Counted from the stretch's first letter, positions 43,948 to 52,496 are shown. The stretch is 64,000 bases of DNA from Flavobacterium shii (GCF_025847235.1 NZ_JAOZEW010000001.1:248001-312000); one strand, 5' to 3'. Made by a program: numbers and translations. Notes: a model not told the origin generated them from the letters alone.

Positions 43948-45952
43948 AATCTTCTTTTACTTCTTTTACAAAATTTTCAATCCCATCTTTAATATATTTA
44001 GGTATCAGTTCTTCAGTTAGATTTCCTGCCAAACGCTGAGCAAATCTTCCTTTACTTATATTCGATTCAATTTTTTTCAAGGCTGACCAATAGTCAACCG
44101 CGTCAAGTGCTTCATCAAAATTTTTCTGCATTTGATCTCCCCCAAGAATAAGTTCCCCGTAGATTTTCTTAATTAAACTTTTTCCATGTGCACTCGTCTC
44201 GTTCATCATATCCACCTCAAAAGTATATGTACCTACATTGGCACCACTCTGTTTGAAAAATTCTTTTATATCTTCAGGTGATTGTGGAACATCTGCAGGA
44301 TCTACAATATTTAGATCTACGAGAAGTGCATTCACATTTTCAATTCCTCTGTACCCGAATGGTCGCCCAGTAAGATCATCCATTATATGATATATTCTTT
44401 CCTCTACGACACTTCCATCAGCCTTAGTATTACTGTTAATTTCATAATAATCTCCATCCGTAATTAAATGCCATGGTATATTCAATGCCTGCAATAATTG
44501 AATATATGGCTTAAAATTGGTTGAATCTATGTTGCAAACCACAATACCAAAGTCATCCAATGGTATGTTTAGTATATTGGCTGCTGCCGGAATAATATAT
44601 TCTTCTGTAATTCCTTCAACAAGAATAACTCCTTTTCCAAAATATAATTCTCCTCTCTTTGCATCAATGTATCTCTCTATATCCTTTCGTTCTCTATCAT
44701 TAATCATCAAATTTGCTGTTGAAAAAACATCACTAGCATCACCAATTTTTCTGATGTGTACTATTGATGACAGCGGTGCCACAGAACTAATAAAAGTAGA
44801 GTGTGTGGTAAATATCACTGATGTATTGCTTTTATTTAGTACTTCCCTAAATATAAGCCTTTGAAGAATTGGATTTAAATGTGCTTCTGGTTCTTCAATG
44901 GCTAGAATGGTAAATGTTTGCTGTACACCATTATTTTCATCCATCCAAGAATATAAAATTTCCATATCTTCATCGGCAATCTGGGACTTTAATATATACT
45001 TTGATTGGGCACTTATATCATAAAAATTATTGATTATTTGTGTTTCATCTAATAGTAATAGTTCCTGGAATCTTTCAGCCTTGATAATGGGAGGAATAGT
45101 CCTATCTTTCAGTAAAACAAGCATTAATGTAATGTAGAGGATATTACCAAGACCCAAACTGAGTTCCCCTACAGGCCTTTCGCTCACACCAAAATAGACT
45201 TGAAGTGTATACAATAGTCTCTCTGTGTCGATATCGAAAGTACTTAAAGTAATATCATTGTCGGTTTGCAGACCAGAAAGTGAAGCAAATCTATCTTGTA
45301 TAACATCTTTAATATGGACAATTTCATCCAATTGCAATAAATCATCGGCAGCAGCTTTCATTGATTCGGAAATATTTTCTAAATCTTCCTTTGAAATATC
45401 ATACTTCTTAACCAGTTTATAAAGTGGGGAATTTTTATTAGCCTTTAATTCGCGCTCTACGTCTCTCAGTGCCTTAACAACATAGATGTTAATAAATCCA
45501 CGGTCTTCACTTGTAAACTTAGACAACTCTTTGTTTCCTTTGTAAATCTCATATTTGTAATTAAGAATATTTCCTAATGGTCCAACATTTGGGAAAAATC
45601 TATATACAAATTGAAGTGTGGGTGGTGCATCATCAATTACAGCATCAACAAATTGTCCTATTAACCTTGAGTTGTGCTCAAAACCTTGGATTTGAATCAT
45701 AATTTCGATAATTTGTCCATTTACCATAGGATCAGGTAAACTTTCATGAAAGTCACTTTCAGATAACTGTCGGTCATTATCTGAGAAGTCTTTATCTAAT
45801 ATCAATTGAATAGCTCTGAGGAAATTAGTTTTTCCTATATTATTTTCTCCAATTATGACCTGTTTGTGATCCAGAGTAACATCTACATTCAAAAAATTTC
45901 TAAAGTTTTGTATTTTTACCCGTGAAATATAAGGATTCTTGTATTCTGCCAT
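43940..45952 (-). CDS. gajA: OLD-family ATP-dependent nuclease, GajA-like (Gabija-type system)
   Basis: A 670-residue protein with an N-terminal ABC/SMC-like ATPase and a C-terminal TOPRIM nuclease. Walker A is GENNIGKT (35-42) and Walker B is LAIEEPEAHLNP. The H-loop region follows (VIFTTHST). The TOPRIM motif begins at GVILVEGITEEYIIPAAA and includes the acidic LITDGDY. Known GajA proteins are tetrameric site-specific DNA nickases inhibited by nucleotides and released when phage infection depletes NTPs. It is first in a two-gene operon with the helicase. A strong inverted repeat lies about 130 bases upstream of its start. Confidence 0.75.
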   Translation of the reverse strand: MAEYKNPYISRVKIQNFRNFLNVDVTLDHKQVIIGENNIGKTNFLRAIQLILDKDFSDNDRQLSESDFHESLPDPMVNGQIIEIMIQIQGFEHNSRLIGQFVDAVIDDAPPTLQFVYRFFPNVGPLGNILNYKYEIYKGNKELSKFTSEDRGFINIYVVKALRDVERELKANKNSPLYKLVKKYDISKEDLENISESMKAAADDLLQLDEIVHIKDVIQDRFASLSGLQTDNDITLSTFDIDTERLLYTLQVYFGVSERPVGELSLGLGNILYITLMLVLLKDRTIPPIIKAERFQELLLLDETQIINNFYDISAQSKYILKSQIADEDMEILYSWMDENNGVQQTFTILAIEEPEAHLNPILQRLIFREVLNKSNTSVIFTTHSTFISSVAPLSSIVHIRKIGDASDVFSTANLMINDRERKDIERYIDAKRGELYFGKGVILVEGITEEYIIPAAANILNIPLDDFGIVVCNIDSTNFKPYIQLLQALNIPWHLITDGDYYEINSNTKADGSVVEERIYHIMDDLTGRPFGYRGIENVNALLVDLNIVDPADVPQSPEDIKEFFKQSGANVGTYTFEVDMMNETSAHGKSLIKKIYGELILGGDQMQKNFDEALDAVDYWSALKKIESNISKGRFAQRLAGNLTEELIPKYIKDGIENFVKEVKEDYE

Positions 45953-46080
45953 AAAATGTATTTTAGTTTTTAATCTTCTATTTAATTCGCGTAATAATAT
46001 GAAGCAACTTGCAATATAATTTTAAATTAAAATTGAGGACGATTTGAAGATTTTTGATCGAGCAGAATATTTATTTAAAT

Positions 46081-46128
46081 TACTTTATTTTTTGTTAAAA
46101 TTATGGCAATTTAACAAAAAATAAAGTA
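46081..46128. promoter_or_regulatory. 19-base perfect inverted repeat upstream of gajA-like gene
   Basis: TACTTTATTTTTTGTTAAA (46081-46099) and TTTAACAAAAAATAAAGTA (46110-46128) are exact complements around a 10-base loop. With no G/C-rich stem it is a weak terminator, and it lies 129 bases upstream of the start codon. An operator or a recombination/protein-binding site is possible. Confidence 0.45.
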
Positions 46129-46387
46129 CGAATAACACTATCTAAAAAAAATCAGTTTTTCTTTTTTAGATTCCCAGATGGTTTTTAAATCTAATACTAT
46201 ATAAACTTAAAGAATTGTCTATAACTAATTTGCTTTCAGAAAGTGTTGAACTCAATTTTGGAAATTTAATTTTGAATCACTTAACATTTTTATTTTCATT
46301 TTTGAAAATAAGTTAATAAACACGTGTCCGCTAGCGTGAACTGCCAATAAAGGCATGTTCTGTGCAAGCGGGCGCATCCGATTAGAA

Positions 46388-46430
46388 CGCCCCGCAATTG
46401 TCCCGACGAAGGAAGTGGAATTGTGGGGCG
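46388..46430. repeat. GC-rich hairpin after the ThiF gene
   Basis: CGCCCCGCAATT (46388-46399) pairs with AATTGTGGGGCG (46419-46430) with one G-T pair and a 19-base loop. It follows the ThiF stop by 8 bases on the minus strand. It probably ends or protects the PRTRC transcript; there is no U tract. Confidence 0.55.
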
Positions 46431-46437
46431 GCGGGCA

Positions 46438-47241
46438 TCAGCCCACCAGTATGGGTTCTGCCCTGAAAGTACCCAAATTTAAAAAGAATCCTCTTTGGGC
46501 GGTCATACCTTCACGGAATAGCTTCCAAAGTAAAGAAGCCCCCATACTGGCTAGTGTAGCATTAATAAACAAATCCTGTTTTTCGAGTGCTTCGGCTAGG
46601 GAACAACTCGGTTCATTGTTTTCGGTTTGTGCTTCGAGAAGTTCCCTAAATTCATCCGTTACCATTGGAAGATTGGATACAGTCCTGTATAGATTAGAGA
46701 TTGGTTGCCTGATTGCTCCAATAGTAGACAATAGCGCCTGTCCAGTATTTCGGGAATTACCAAGGTCAAGCCAGTACAATGCTTTGTTACGTTCCCAACT
46801 GCTATTTCCTGTACAGTCCTGTAATGCTTTTGCAATATCAAATCGTGCTGATACAGTATCGACACAACTGATATACATATTTGCTTTTCCACGGTTGGGT
46901 AGGGATTTGAGATTTGTTGTAGAAAACTGCTCCGTTACAGCTTTCCAATTCGTACCGAAAAAACGATTCGTTCGGTTAATAAGTGCTACCGATTTGTATA
47001 AGCCAACCTCTGCATCTGCAAAAAGCTGTCTTCCCTGATTGGCTTGGGTTACTTTATCATCATCGTATAAATTAACCTGCAATCCTGTATGCCCTAAAGC
47101 AATAAGGCTATGGTTCATTCTTGCGAGTTCTGTGAGCATCCTACTTCCTGTTCCTCCTGCGCCAATCAGGCTTATCGTGATTGGATTGGTTGGATTTATC
47201 AGGTAATTATCTGCGTAATGCATGGTTTTTAAGGTGTTCAT
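46438..47241 (-). CDS. PRTRC system ThiF family protein
   Basis: A 267-residue E1/ThiF-type adenylyltransferase. The nucleotide-binding ISLIGAGGTGSRMLTELARM lies near the N-terminus. The second motif LYDDDKVTQANQGRQLFADA matches the conserved D-x-D...N..RQ of ThiF proteins. ISCVDTVSARF follows, where E1 enzymes keep a conserved D. In the PRTRC cassette (ParB-related, ThiF-related) this is the signature protein. The modifier or substrate it would adenylate is not known. It overlaps PRTRC B by 4 bases (ATGA). It is the last gene of the operon. Confidence 0.85.
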   Translation of the reverse strand: MNTLKTMHYADNYLINPTNPITISLIGAGGTGSRMLTELARMNHSLIALGHTGLQVNLYDDDKVTQANQGRQLFADAEVGLYKSVALINRTNRFFGTNWKAVTEQFSTTNLKSLPNRGKANMYISCVDTVSARFDIAKALQDCTGNSSWERNKALYWLDLGNSRNTGQALLSTIGAIRQPISNLYRTVSNLPMVTDEFRELLEAQTENNEPSCSLAEALEKQDLFINATLASMGASLLWKLFREGMTAQRGFFLNLGTFRAEPILVG

Positions 47242-47954
47242 GATAGTAGTTTTTTAAGGGTTTGACCATTTTTTATTAGGACTTTCATAGGAAACTTTTT
47301 GCGGGTATTTATAAGGTTCTGCCACAACTGGATAATGTTTCCTTTTACGGGACTTTTCTCGCTAATGAGGTGGCTGAAATAACTGTTGAAAAAATACTGT
47401 TCCCACAAAGCAATAAATTCTTCCAAGAGGCAATCTGTCTTAATATTTACTGAAACTGTACCCATACAAACCCTACCATCTTCATAAAGATTAAAAAAAG
47501 GTGCATGGTATAAAGGGGTAGCTTCTGTAATGGCTGTAGTTTCCTCCAAAGCATATACCCAAAGTGTGTTTTTAGAAGCTTTCCAAAGCAAAGACGGTAT
47601 TGATGCTTTACCGTTTGAAATGCCCAAACTCTCGACAAAAAACAAGTCTGCCTTTTGGGATGGTGTGTGCCAAATGGCATAGCCATCATGGTCGGGACTT
47701 ATGTACAGTACATTTTTAGGAAGCAGTCCTAAAGGTTTCAAAAAGTTGCGTTTAAGTTCATCAGAAGTATCTAAGGCATTGGCAAGCTGTGTACTTTCTT
47801 TTAGGCTCAACGGATGGGCATTGGTAGGATAACCATTTTTATCCATGTCATAACTCTCCAGATAAATACTTTTATCGGGCGAATTTTTCTGATAGATTAC
47901 CAAGGCTTTTACAGGAGAATACAATGTTCCGAATGTTGCAGTTATATCTTTCAT
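47238..47954 (-). CDS. PRTRC system protein B
   Basis: I choose the ATG at 47954 as the start (MKDITATFGTLYSPVKALVI), because it overlaps the PRTRC F stop as ATGA; the reading could extend 8 residues upstream to 47978. The 238-residue protein has the middle features KNVLYISPDHDGYAIWHTPS and LWVYALEETTAITEATPLYH, as in PRTRC B proteins of Bacteroidota and Proteobacteria. No enzyme motif is visible and its function is unknown. It is part of a tightly packed minus-strand operon. Confidence 0.8.
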   Translation of the reverse strand: MKDITATFGTLYSPVKALVIYQKNSPDKSIYLESYDMDKNGYPTNAHPLSLKESTQLANALDTSDELKRNFLKPLGLLPKNVLYISPDHDGYAIWHTPSQKADLFFVESLGISNGKASIPSLLWKASKNTLWVYALEETTAITEATPLYHAPFFNLYEDGRVCMGTVSVNIKTDCLLEEFIALWEQYFFNSYFSHLISEKSPVKGNIIQLWQNLINTRKKFPMKVLIKNGQTLKKLLS

Positions 47955-49030
47955 GGTATATGGTTTAAAAGAGAACATAATTCATTAATCAAAGGAAAAA
48001 TTCGGTATTCGAAATCAAGTGCTTCTTTAGACGGACTATTTTGGTTATCATAGATTTGCTGTATAGTGGGTTCTTCTATTTCCCCACATTCATTAAATTC
48101 ATCATTCACAACACGGGCAATGTTCTCATACAGCAAACCATCGCTATCGGCAATAAAAGAGATGTATTGTTCTGCGTGTATGATGTTATCCTCCTCATCA
48201 CGTTCCTGATTCAGGGTATTTCGAAAAATGGAAGCATTGGGATACTCTGTCAGCAGGGCAAACGCTTTTTGTACAACGTCTAAACAGTCCCTACCGAAAG
48301 AAGACTTTGGCTTGTAGGTAGCAATGCGCTGTTTAAAAACATTGAGATGATAGGGATTGTATATTTTTCGAAGCATAACATCACCATAGTAGCTTGCCTG
48401 ATTAAACTCCGAAGTTTCATGATTCTCATCACTTTCCAAATCATCTATTATCCATTCTTCCATACATTCATATTGATAAAATAAATAGGTGTGGGATTCC
48501 CTGTAGTACGGAATCCCTGCAATATGGTAGAGATAACTAAACACAGACAAGAGAAGTTCGGCAGTTTGTTTCTGTTTTTTGTCCTGTAACAAATGGTACA
48601 AAGGCAATACAGGAATATAATATAGGGTCGTGCCTGTATTGTAACTGTGGGTGGTTGCGAGTTTTACTGTTCCATCAACGTCCTGCATAATGGCAAGTTC
48701 AATATCCTGTCCTGACTTTTTAAGTTGTCTCTGAGCGTACTGATGCGCCAATAAGATATTGTAAGGGTACGGTTTGCATGCTACTTCTAGCTGTTCGAAT
48801 CCATATACCCCTGTCAGGATATTCAACGAATCGAAAAATCCTTTTTCAGCTTGGTCAGCATTTGGTGTTTCTTTACCCTGTTCAAATAGCGGGAGAAACT
48901 GGTGTTTTAGAAAACCATCGGCAAGAGTTCCAAAGGAACTGAGGCTGGCTTGTTGTTTTTGAGTTCCTGCGCATCGGGCAAGCGGTTGGTGTTTTCTGCC
49001 CATGTGCCTAACTGTCTGTATAGTTTGCAT
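47951..49030 (-). CDS. PRTRC system protein F
   Basis: A protein of up to 359 residues. Recognisable stretches are FGTLADGFLKHQFLPLFEQG, HSYNTGTTLYYIPVLPLYHL and HIAGIPYYRESHTYLFYQYE. The central DVDGTVKLATTHSYN is typical. The start may be MQTIQT (49030) or MGRKHQP (49003). Both lie inside another small ORF that directly follows PRTRC C. The biochemical role is unknown. The gene ends with an ATGA overlap onto PRTRC B. Confidence 0.75.
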   Translation of the reverse strand: MQTIQTVRHMGRKHQPLARCAGTQKQQASLSSFGTLADGFLKHQFLPLFEQGKETPNADQAEKGFFDSLNILTGVYGFEQLEVACKPYPYNILLAHQYAQRQLKKSGQDIELAIMQDVDGTVKLATTHSYNTGTTLYYIPVLPLYHLLQDKKQKQTAELLLSVFSYLYHIAGIPYYRESHTYLFYQYECMEEWIIDDLESDENHETSEFNQASYYGDVMLRKIYNPYHLNVFKQRIATYKPKSSFGRDCLDVVQKAFALLTEYPNASIFRNTLNQERDEEDNIIHAEQYISFIADSDGLLYENIARVVNDEFNECGEIEEPTIQQIYDNQNSPSKEALDFEYRIFPLINELCSLLNHIP

Positions 49031-49083
49031 AACTTTTTGTTTTTAGGCAGAATGATACTGCCTGTTATGGATTTCGTTTTCAT
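48907..49083 (-). CDS. Possible 58-residue protein overlapping PRTRC F
   Basis: The ATG at 49083 lies 3 bases after the PRTRC C stop and opens a 58-codon frame (KTKSITGSIILPKNKKLCKL, then YRQLGTWAENTNRLPDAQEL). It ends inside the PRTRC F coding region in another frame, overlapping by about 95-125 bases. The tight spacing favours translation. The overlap with the better conserved start of F argues against it or implies nested coding. Not in a family I recognise. Confidence 0.4.
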   Translation of the reverse strand: MKTKSITGSIILPKNKKLCKLYRQLGTWAENTNRLPDAQELKNNKPASVPLELLPMVF

Positions 49084-49086
49084 GGT

Positions 49087-49305
49087 TTATCCTTTAGTTC
49101 CTATCTGTGATACAAATTTGTATTGCACAGCATCGTCATTTATTACAGGTCCTTCGATGGTTGCTGTTGTTAGTATGGGATAAGTTTGCGCATAAAAATT
49201 GAGTACCGCTTCGGGGCTGAATGAGGGAGATGGGTCGGCAAGTTTAATATCCTGTTCTTTATCCTTAAAGGAAAAGACTCTTTCTAGTAGTGTGGCTGTT
49301 AACAT
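49087..49305 (-). CDS. PRTRC system protein C
   Basis: A compact 72-residue beta-rich protein. FSFKDKEQDIKLADPSPSFS followed by PEAVLNFYAQTYPILTTATI is the usual PRTRC C pattern. It lies 2 bases after PRTRC E. Small, probably soluble, function unknown. It is a consistent member of the cassette. Confidence 0.85.
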   Translation of the reverse strand: MLTATLLERVFSFKDKEQDIKLADPSPSFSPEAVLNFYAQTYPILTTATIEGPVINDDAVQYKFVSQIGTKG

Positions 49306-49307
49306 GG

Positions 49308-49832
49308 TTATTCGTTGTTAGGGTCGTTAAAAAGGTCTATTGGAAATTTATCGGAAAGTTCCGCTTTGCGTTGGTGAATGATGTCCTTATGTTCGGGATA
49401 GAGGTTAGCTTGTGGTACTTTCATCCATGCTTCTTTAAATTTACCGAGTGCTTCGAGTTCATCGGCTTTTTTCATCGCTTCTTCGTATTTTTTCTGCATT
49501 TCAGTTTTTTCCTTGCCCATCTTAAGGATGTTGTCTTTTTCCATTTGTGAGCTGATTTTTGCCTGTGCCGATTCTTTTAGGAATTGCTCCATATTGGCAA
49601 AAAGCTGTGCCGTATCTTTTACAGGCTGTTCTATAGCCTCAAAAAATCCTGCATCCAGTTCCTCTGCTGTGCCTTTAAGCAAAATGGGTGGTACTTTTTT
49701 ACGTGCCTCATCGCCGATGGTATCATTAAAAAACAATACCGATACGATAAGCCTGTCGGCAGTTTCTTTGACTATGTTTATTTTCCAGTCGCCCGCAACC
49801 TGCAAGGCGATTAGGGATTGAAAGAAATTCAT
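49308..49832 (-). CDS. PRTRC system protein E
   Basis: A 174-residue protein. The N-terminal half (NFFQSLIALQVAGDWKINIV; KKVPPILLKGTAEELDAGFF) is conserved among PRTRC E proteins. The middle is a strongly charged coiled coil (EKDNILKMGKEKTEMQKKYE). The C-terminus has YPEHKDIIHQRKAELSDKFP. It starts 60 bases after the DUF932 gene and is spaced 2 bases from PRTRC C. The function is unknown. Confidence 0.85.
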   Translation of the reverse strand: MNFFQSLIALQVAGDWKINIVKETADRLIVSVLFFNDTIGDEARKKVPPILLKGTAEELDAGFFEAIEQPVKDTAQLFANMEQFLKESAQAKISSQMEKDNILKMGKEKTEMQKKYEEAMKKADELEALGKFKEAWMKVPQANLYPEHKDIIHQRKAELSDKFPIDLFNDPNNE

Positions 49833-49892
49833 AATATTACGTTTTAAGTTGATAAAAAAAGGTACAGGCAGGATGTGCCTGTACCCATTGGA

Positions 49893-50954
49893 TTAGTTTA
49901 GAAGTAATACATCAGAACCTTTGCACGAAAAATCCATGCACAAATTAAATGCAGTTTGTGTGCGTAGCTGTCCTGTACCACCCATTAAAAGGGAAGTTAG
50001 TTTTGCTTCATCGTCTTTGTAATTTCGGACATTCTGAAAGTAGCCCGTCACAGCATTGTATGCCCCAAACACAGTTCCTTTGGTGGTGTCCATAAGTTGA
50101 GTAGGGTCACTCATGGCATATTCAAAAGCACTATCAACCATATTGGTAAAACAGGTAGAAAGTTCCTCATCTTTTCCGTCCTGTATGGATTTTAAAACCT
50201 CTTTATTGGGAACAAGAGCGGACTGTATTAGTTTTTTTACTTCGTTGTCCGTGATGCGCACTTTTGCCCAATCGTTAAAAATGGTTTCCATTTGTGACGA
50301 TAGCATATCGGATATGCCCATTACCTTATGTGCCTGTTCCAAGCGCTGTTTGGCATTGGAGGTATGACGAATGCGTACCGTATTGGTTTTGCTGTTCATA
50401 GCAGCATTAAGGGTATTAGCGCATACAATTCGTATGGGGGTAAAAGCAGCGGTTATGCTTCCGCTTCCATCATGCGAAGTGGTAAGGAATAAGTATTTTT
50501 CGATGAGGTCGTCCTTGCCGACCCTAATGTAATCGGGCAGTTTAGCGGTTATAAAAATGCGTTCGCCCTTACCCAAAGCCCCTGCGGTTTCGTATAGAAT
50601 ACCGTCACCGCCTACGATGTTGTCAAAAAAAGAAAATGCATCCCTGTTCTGTACGATTTGATAGTCCTTACCCACTACACCCAAGACGGTATTATTATCA
50701 GTACGTACCGTACTGAAATAATTAGGTACTTCAATTTCATTGCGGAGGATTTCGCTTTCAAAATCTATTGTATTTGAACAGGGTGTAAATAGCTTGCGTT
50801 TTTCGACTTCGTAATCCAAACCTGCGTGTAGTATTGCTTCTGCACTTGTTGGGTAATCCGAAATTATCTGTCCCAGATTGTGCCATGCTTTTTCTTTTAC
50901 ACTGAAAAAACTATGTTTTTGGCTTTGCTCGTTATAATTTATATGATGTGCCAT
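49893..50954 (-). CDS. DUF932 domain-containing protein
   Basis: A 353-residue member of the phage/plasmid-like DUF932 (TIGR03299) family. Pattern: SFFSVKEKAWHNLGQIISDY, DAFSFFDNIVGGDGILYETA, GALGKGERIFITAKLPDYI and RIVCANTLNAAM. These proteins are widespread on plasmids and integrative elements and commonly sit beside PRTRC genes. The role is not established, though links to DNA maintenance have been proposed. It stands between ssb and PRTRC E in one operon. Confidence 0.85.
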   Translation of the reverse strand: MAHHINYNEQSQKHSFFSVKEKAWHNLGQIISDYPTSAEAILHAGLDYEVEKRKLFTPCSNTIDFESEILRNEIEVPNYFSTVRTDNNTVLGVVGKDYQIVQNRDAFSFFDNIVGGDGILYETAGALGKGERIFITAKLPDYIRVGKDDLIEKYLFLTTSHDGSGSITAAFTPIRIVCANTLNAAMNSKTNTVRIRHTSNAKQRLEQAHKVMGISDMLSSQMETIFNDWAKVRITDNEVKKLIQSALVPNKEVLKSIQDGKDEELSTCFTNMVDSAFEYAMSDPTQLMDTTKGTVFGAYNAVTGYFQNVRNYKDDEAKLTSLLMGGTGQLRTQTAFNLCMDFSCKGSDVLLLN

Positions 50955-50989
50955 GATGTTTAAATTTTAAATGTTATTGTTTGAATGAA

Positions 50990-51385
50990 TTAAAAAGGCA
51001 GGTCGTCTGCGGTTTCTTGTTTTACTCCCTCGGTGGATTGAGGTATTATTTCGGTTGGGGTCTGTTCTGCTTTTTTGGCAAAAGCCAAAATTTTGATGTT
51101 GTTGGTATGAAATGTTAGGCTACCCAAAGCCTTACCATCACTACTACTATATACATTCAGACCGATACGCCCTGTTACTTGTACCAGTGCGCCTTTTTTA
51201 AGCCACTCGGCAATCTTTGCATTTAGCCAATAGGAGCAATCGATGTAGGTTACGATTTCTTTTGCCTTATCACTGTTTTTAGGCTTGTAAGTGTCGTTGA
51301 TGGCAATGGAGAAATTGACTACTTCTTTGTCCTTGTTCACTTTGTAAATTGTGGCATCTTTTGTAATGCGTCCTGTGATTTCCAT
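50990..51385 (-). CDS. ssb: Single-stranded DNA-binding protein
   Basis: A 131-residue SSB, likely the element's own copy. The OB fold starts at MEITGRITKDATIYKV and continues to YIDCSYWLNAKIAEWLKKGA and VQVTGRIGLNVYS. The C-terminal tip DDLPF is the acidic tail that recruits partner enzymes. It is first in the PRTRC operon, followed by DUF932, E, C, F, B and ThiF on the minus strand. A promoter should lie in the 51386-51480 stretch. Confidence 0.9.
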   Translation of the reverse strand: MEITGRITKDATIYKVNKDKEVVNFSIAINDTYKPKNSDKAKEIVTYIDCSYWLNAKIAEWLKKGALVQVTGRIGLNVYSSSDGKALGSLTFHTNNIKILAFAKKAEQTPTEIIPQSTEGVKQETADDLPF

Positions 51386-51974
51386 GATGTAAAATTTTAG
51401 TGATTACTACTGTTTAGATTTCTTCCCCAGTCCCCGCATAAATGTTTTCAAAAGAAAAAACGGAAAAAAAGAAAGCAAGAGTCAGGTGTCCGGTTTAAGG
51501 ATGCGGAGTGCTATAAGTCCCGTAGGGTGGCAAACGCAGTACTGCCATTATGCGCATGCAGCAGCCGGCGGACACTATCTTAGCTGCCCTTTTAGTCCGT
51601 TTCGAATGAAAACTTCACTTAAAATAATTTTGAACATGACTTCAGAAGATGCGCCATTGCGCAGAAGTACAGTATAAATAAGGTTAGAAGAAAGACGTCA
51701 TAGCAATTATTAATACTAAAAAGACATCAATGATAATGGAAATCCTTTTCTTTTTCGAAAAAGGTTAAAATGAAAACTGCAACCTACCTTGGGAATGCAC
51801 AATGATTGATAAGAATGTTGATTCATTTTTAAATAAATATTTGAATCCATTTCTTTTAGGAAGAAACAAAAATCTCAAAAGAAGAATCTGAAAAAGGCAA
51901 CTTAAGTAAATTCCTTATCTTTATAATTATTATGCATAACAAATTATCAGTAAAACAACTTTAAAAATAAACGT
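51386..51974. other. 589-base spacer right of the PRTRC cassette, with a GC-rich block
   Basis: The block 51484-51600 is far richer in G+C than its surroundings. It carries GTGTCCG (51486) facing CGGACAC (51569-51575). It includes ACTGCCATTATGCGCATG (51541-51558), which matches 14 of 18 bases of ACTGCCAATAAAGGCATG at 46340-46357, on the other side of the cassette. A plus-strand ORF across it lacks support. The rest is AT-rich. Confidence 0.55.
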
Positions 51975-52373
51975 ATGACATTAAAAACTAAAATTCTATC
52001 AGTAGCATTTTTTGCAGTTTCTTTTATCGGGTTTGCACAAAGTAATTGTAAAGAATTAAAAGGATGTGAAAGGAAATTATGTGAATTAAACACAAAATTA
52101 GAATCTGCTAAAAAAGCTGGCAATCAAAACCAAATCAAAGGAGTTGAAGATGCTATATCTCAAACCAAAAAGAACTGTACTACAAAAACAGTAAATAATG
52201 ACCTTGACAAAAAAGTCAAAGAAAAAGAGCAAGAAGTCAAGGAAAGAACCGATGAGCTGAATAAAGCGATTAAAAATCAGGAAGCGAAAGAAAAGATTGA
52301 TAAAAAAAGAAAGAAATTAGATGAAGCCAAAGCTGAATTGAAGAAAGCAGTTACAGCTCAAAAAACGAAATAA
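51975..52373 (+). CDS. DUF1090-like secreted protein
   Basis: A 132-residue protein with signal peptide MTLKTKILSVAFFAVSFIGF ending near AQS. The mature part follows the DUF1090 (YqjC) pattern: CKELKGCERKLCELNTKLES, then AGNQNQIKGVEDAISQ, C, and a long basic-acidic coiled coil (KVKEKEQEVKERTDELNKAI). Four Cys residues lie in the first half. The family is periplasmic and of unknown role. A hairpin follows about 125 bases later. Confidence 0.75.
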   Translation: MTLKTKILSVAFFAVSFIGFAQSNCKELKGCERKLCELNTKLESAKKAGNQNQIKGVEDAISQTKKNCTTKTVNNDLDKKVKEKEQEVKERTDELNKAIKNQEAKEKIDKKRKKLDEAKAELKKAVTAQKTK

Positions 52374-52496
52374 AAGACACTATCTCAAATAGTTCCTACC
52401 ATTTTTTGGGAATTCAAATTAATAACCGGTATTTTTTTACTTGTGTAAAAATATTTTCTTTACAGAAAACCTCATTATTATAATTTTATAAAAAAA

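Larger units (their letters stand above)
45953..46437. other. 485-base spacer between the PRTRC cassette and the Gabija-like operon
   Basis: The right part (46321-46437) is GC-rich and holds a hairpin at 46388-46430. The left part is AT-rich with the perfect inverted repeat at 46081-46128. The Gabija promoter should be here. An 18-codon ORF overlaps the ThiF stop (TGATG) but has no support beyond that. Confidence 0.55.

Noticed and set aside
46376..46440. 18-codon ORF overlapping the ThiF stop (TGATG)
   Set aside because: It coincides with a hairpin and is too short to support without conservation data.
46355..47038. Long plus-strand ORF (227 codons) opposite the ThiF gene
   Set aside because: The minus strand has clear ThiF motifs and operon overlaps. 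The plus frame is the shadow of that gene.
51486..51677. Plus-strand ORF of 63 codons over the GC-rich block
   Set aside because: Its composition follows the GC-rich element, it has no family likeness, and it has no upstream promoter or partner.
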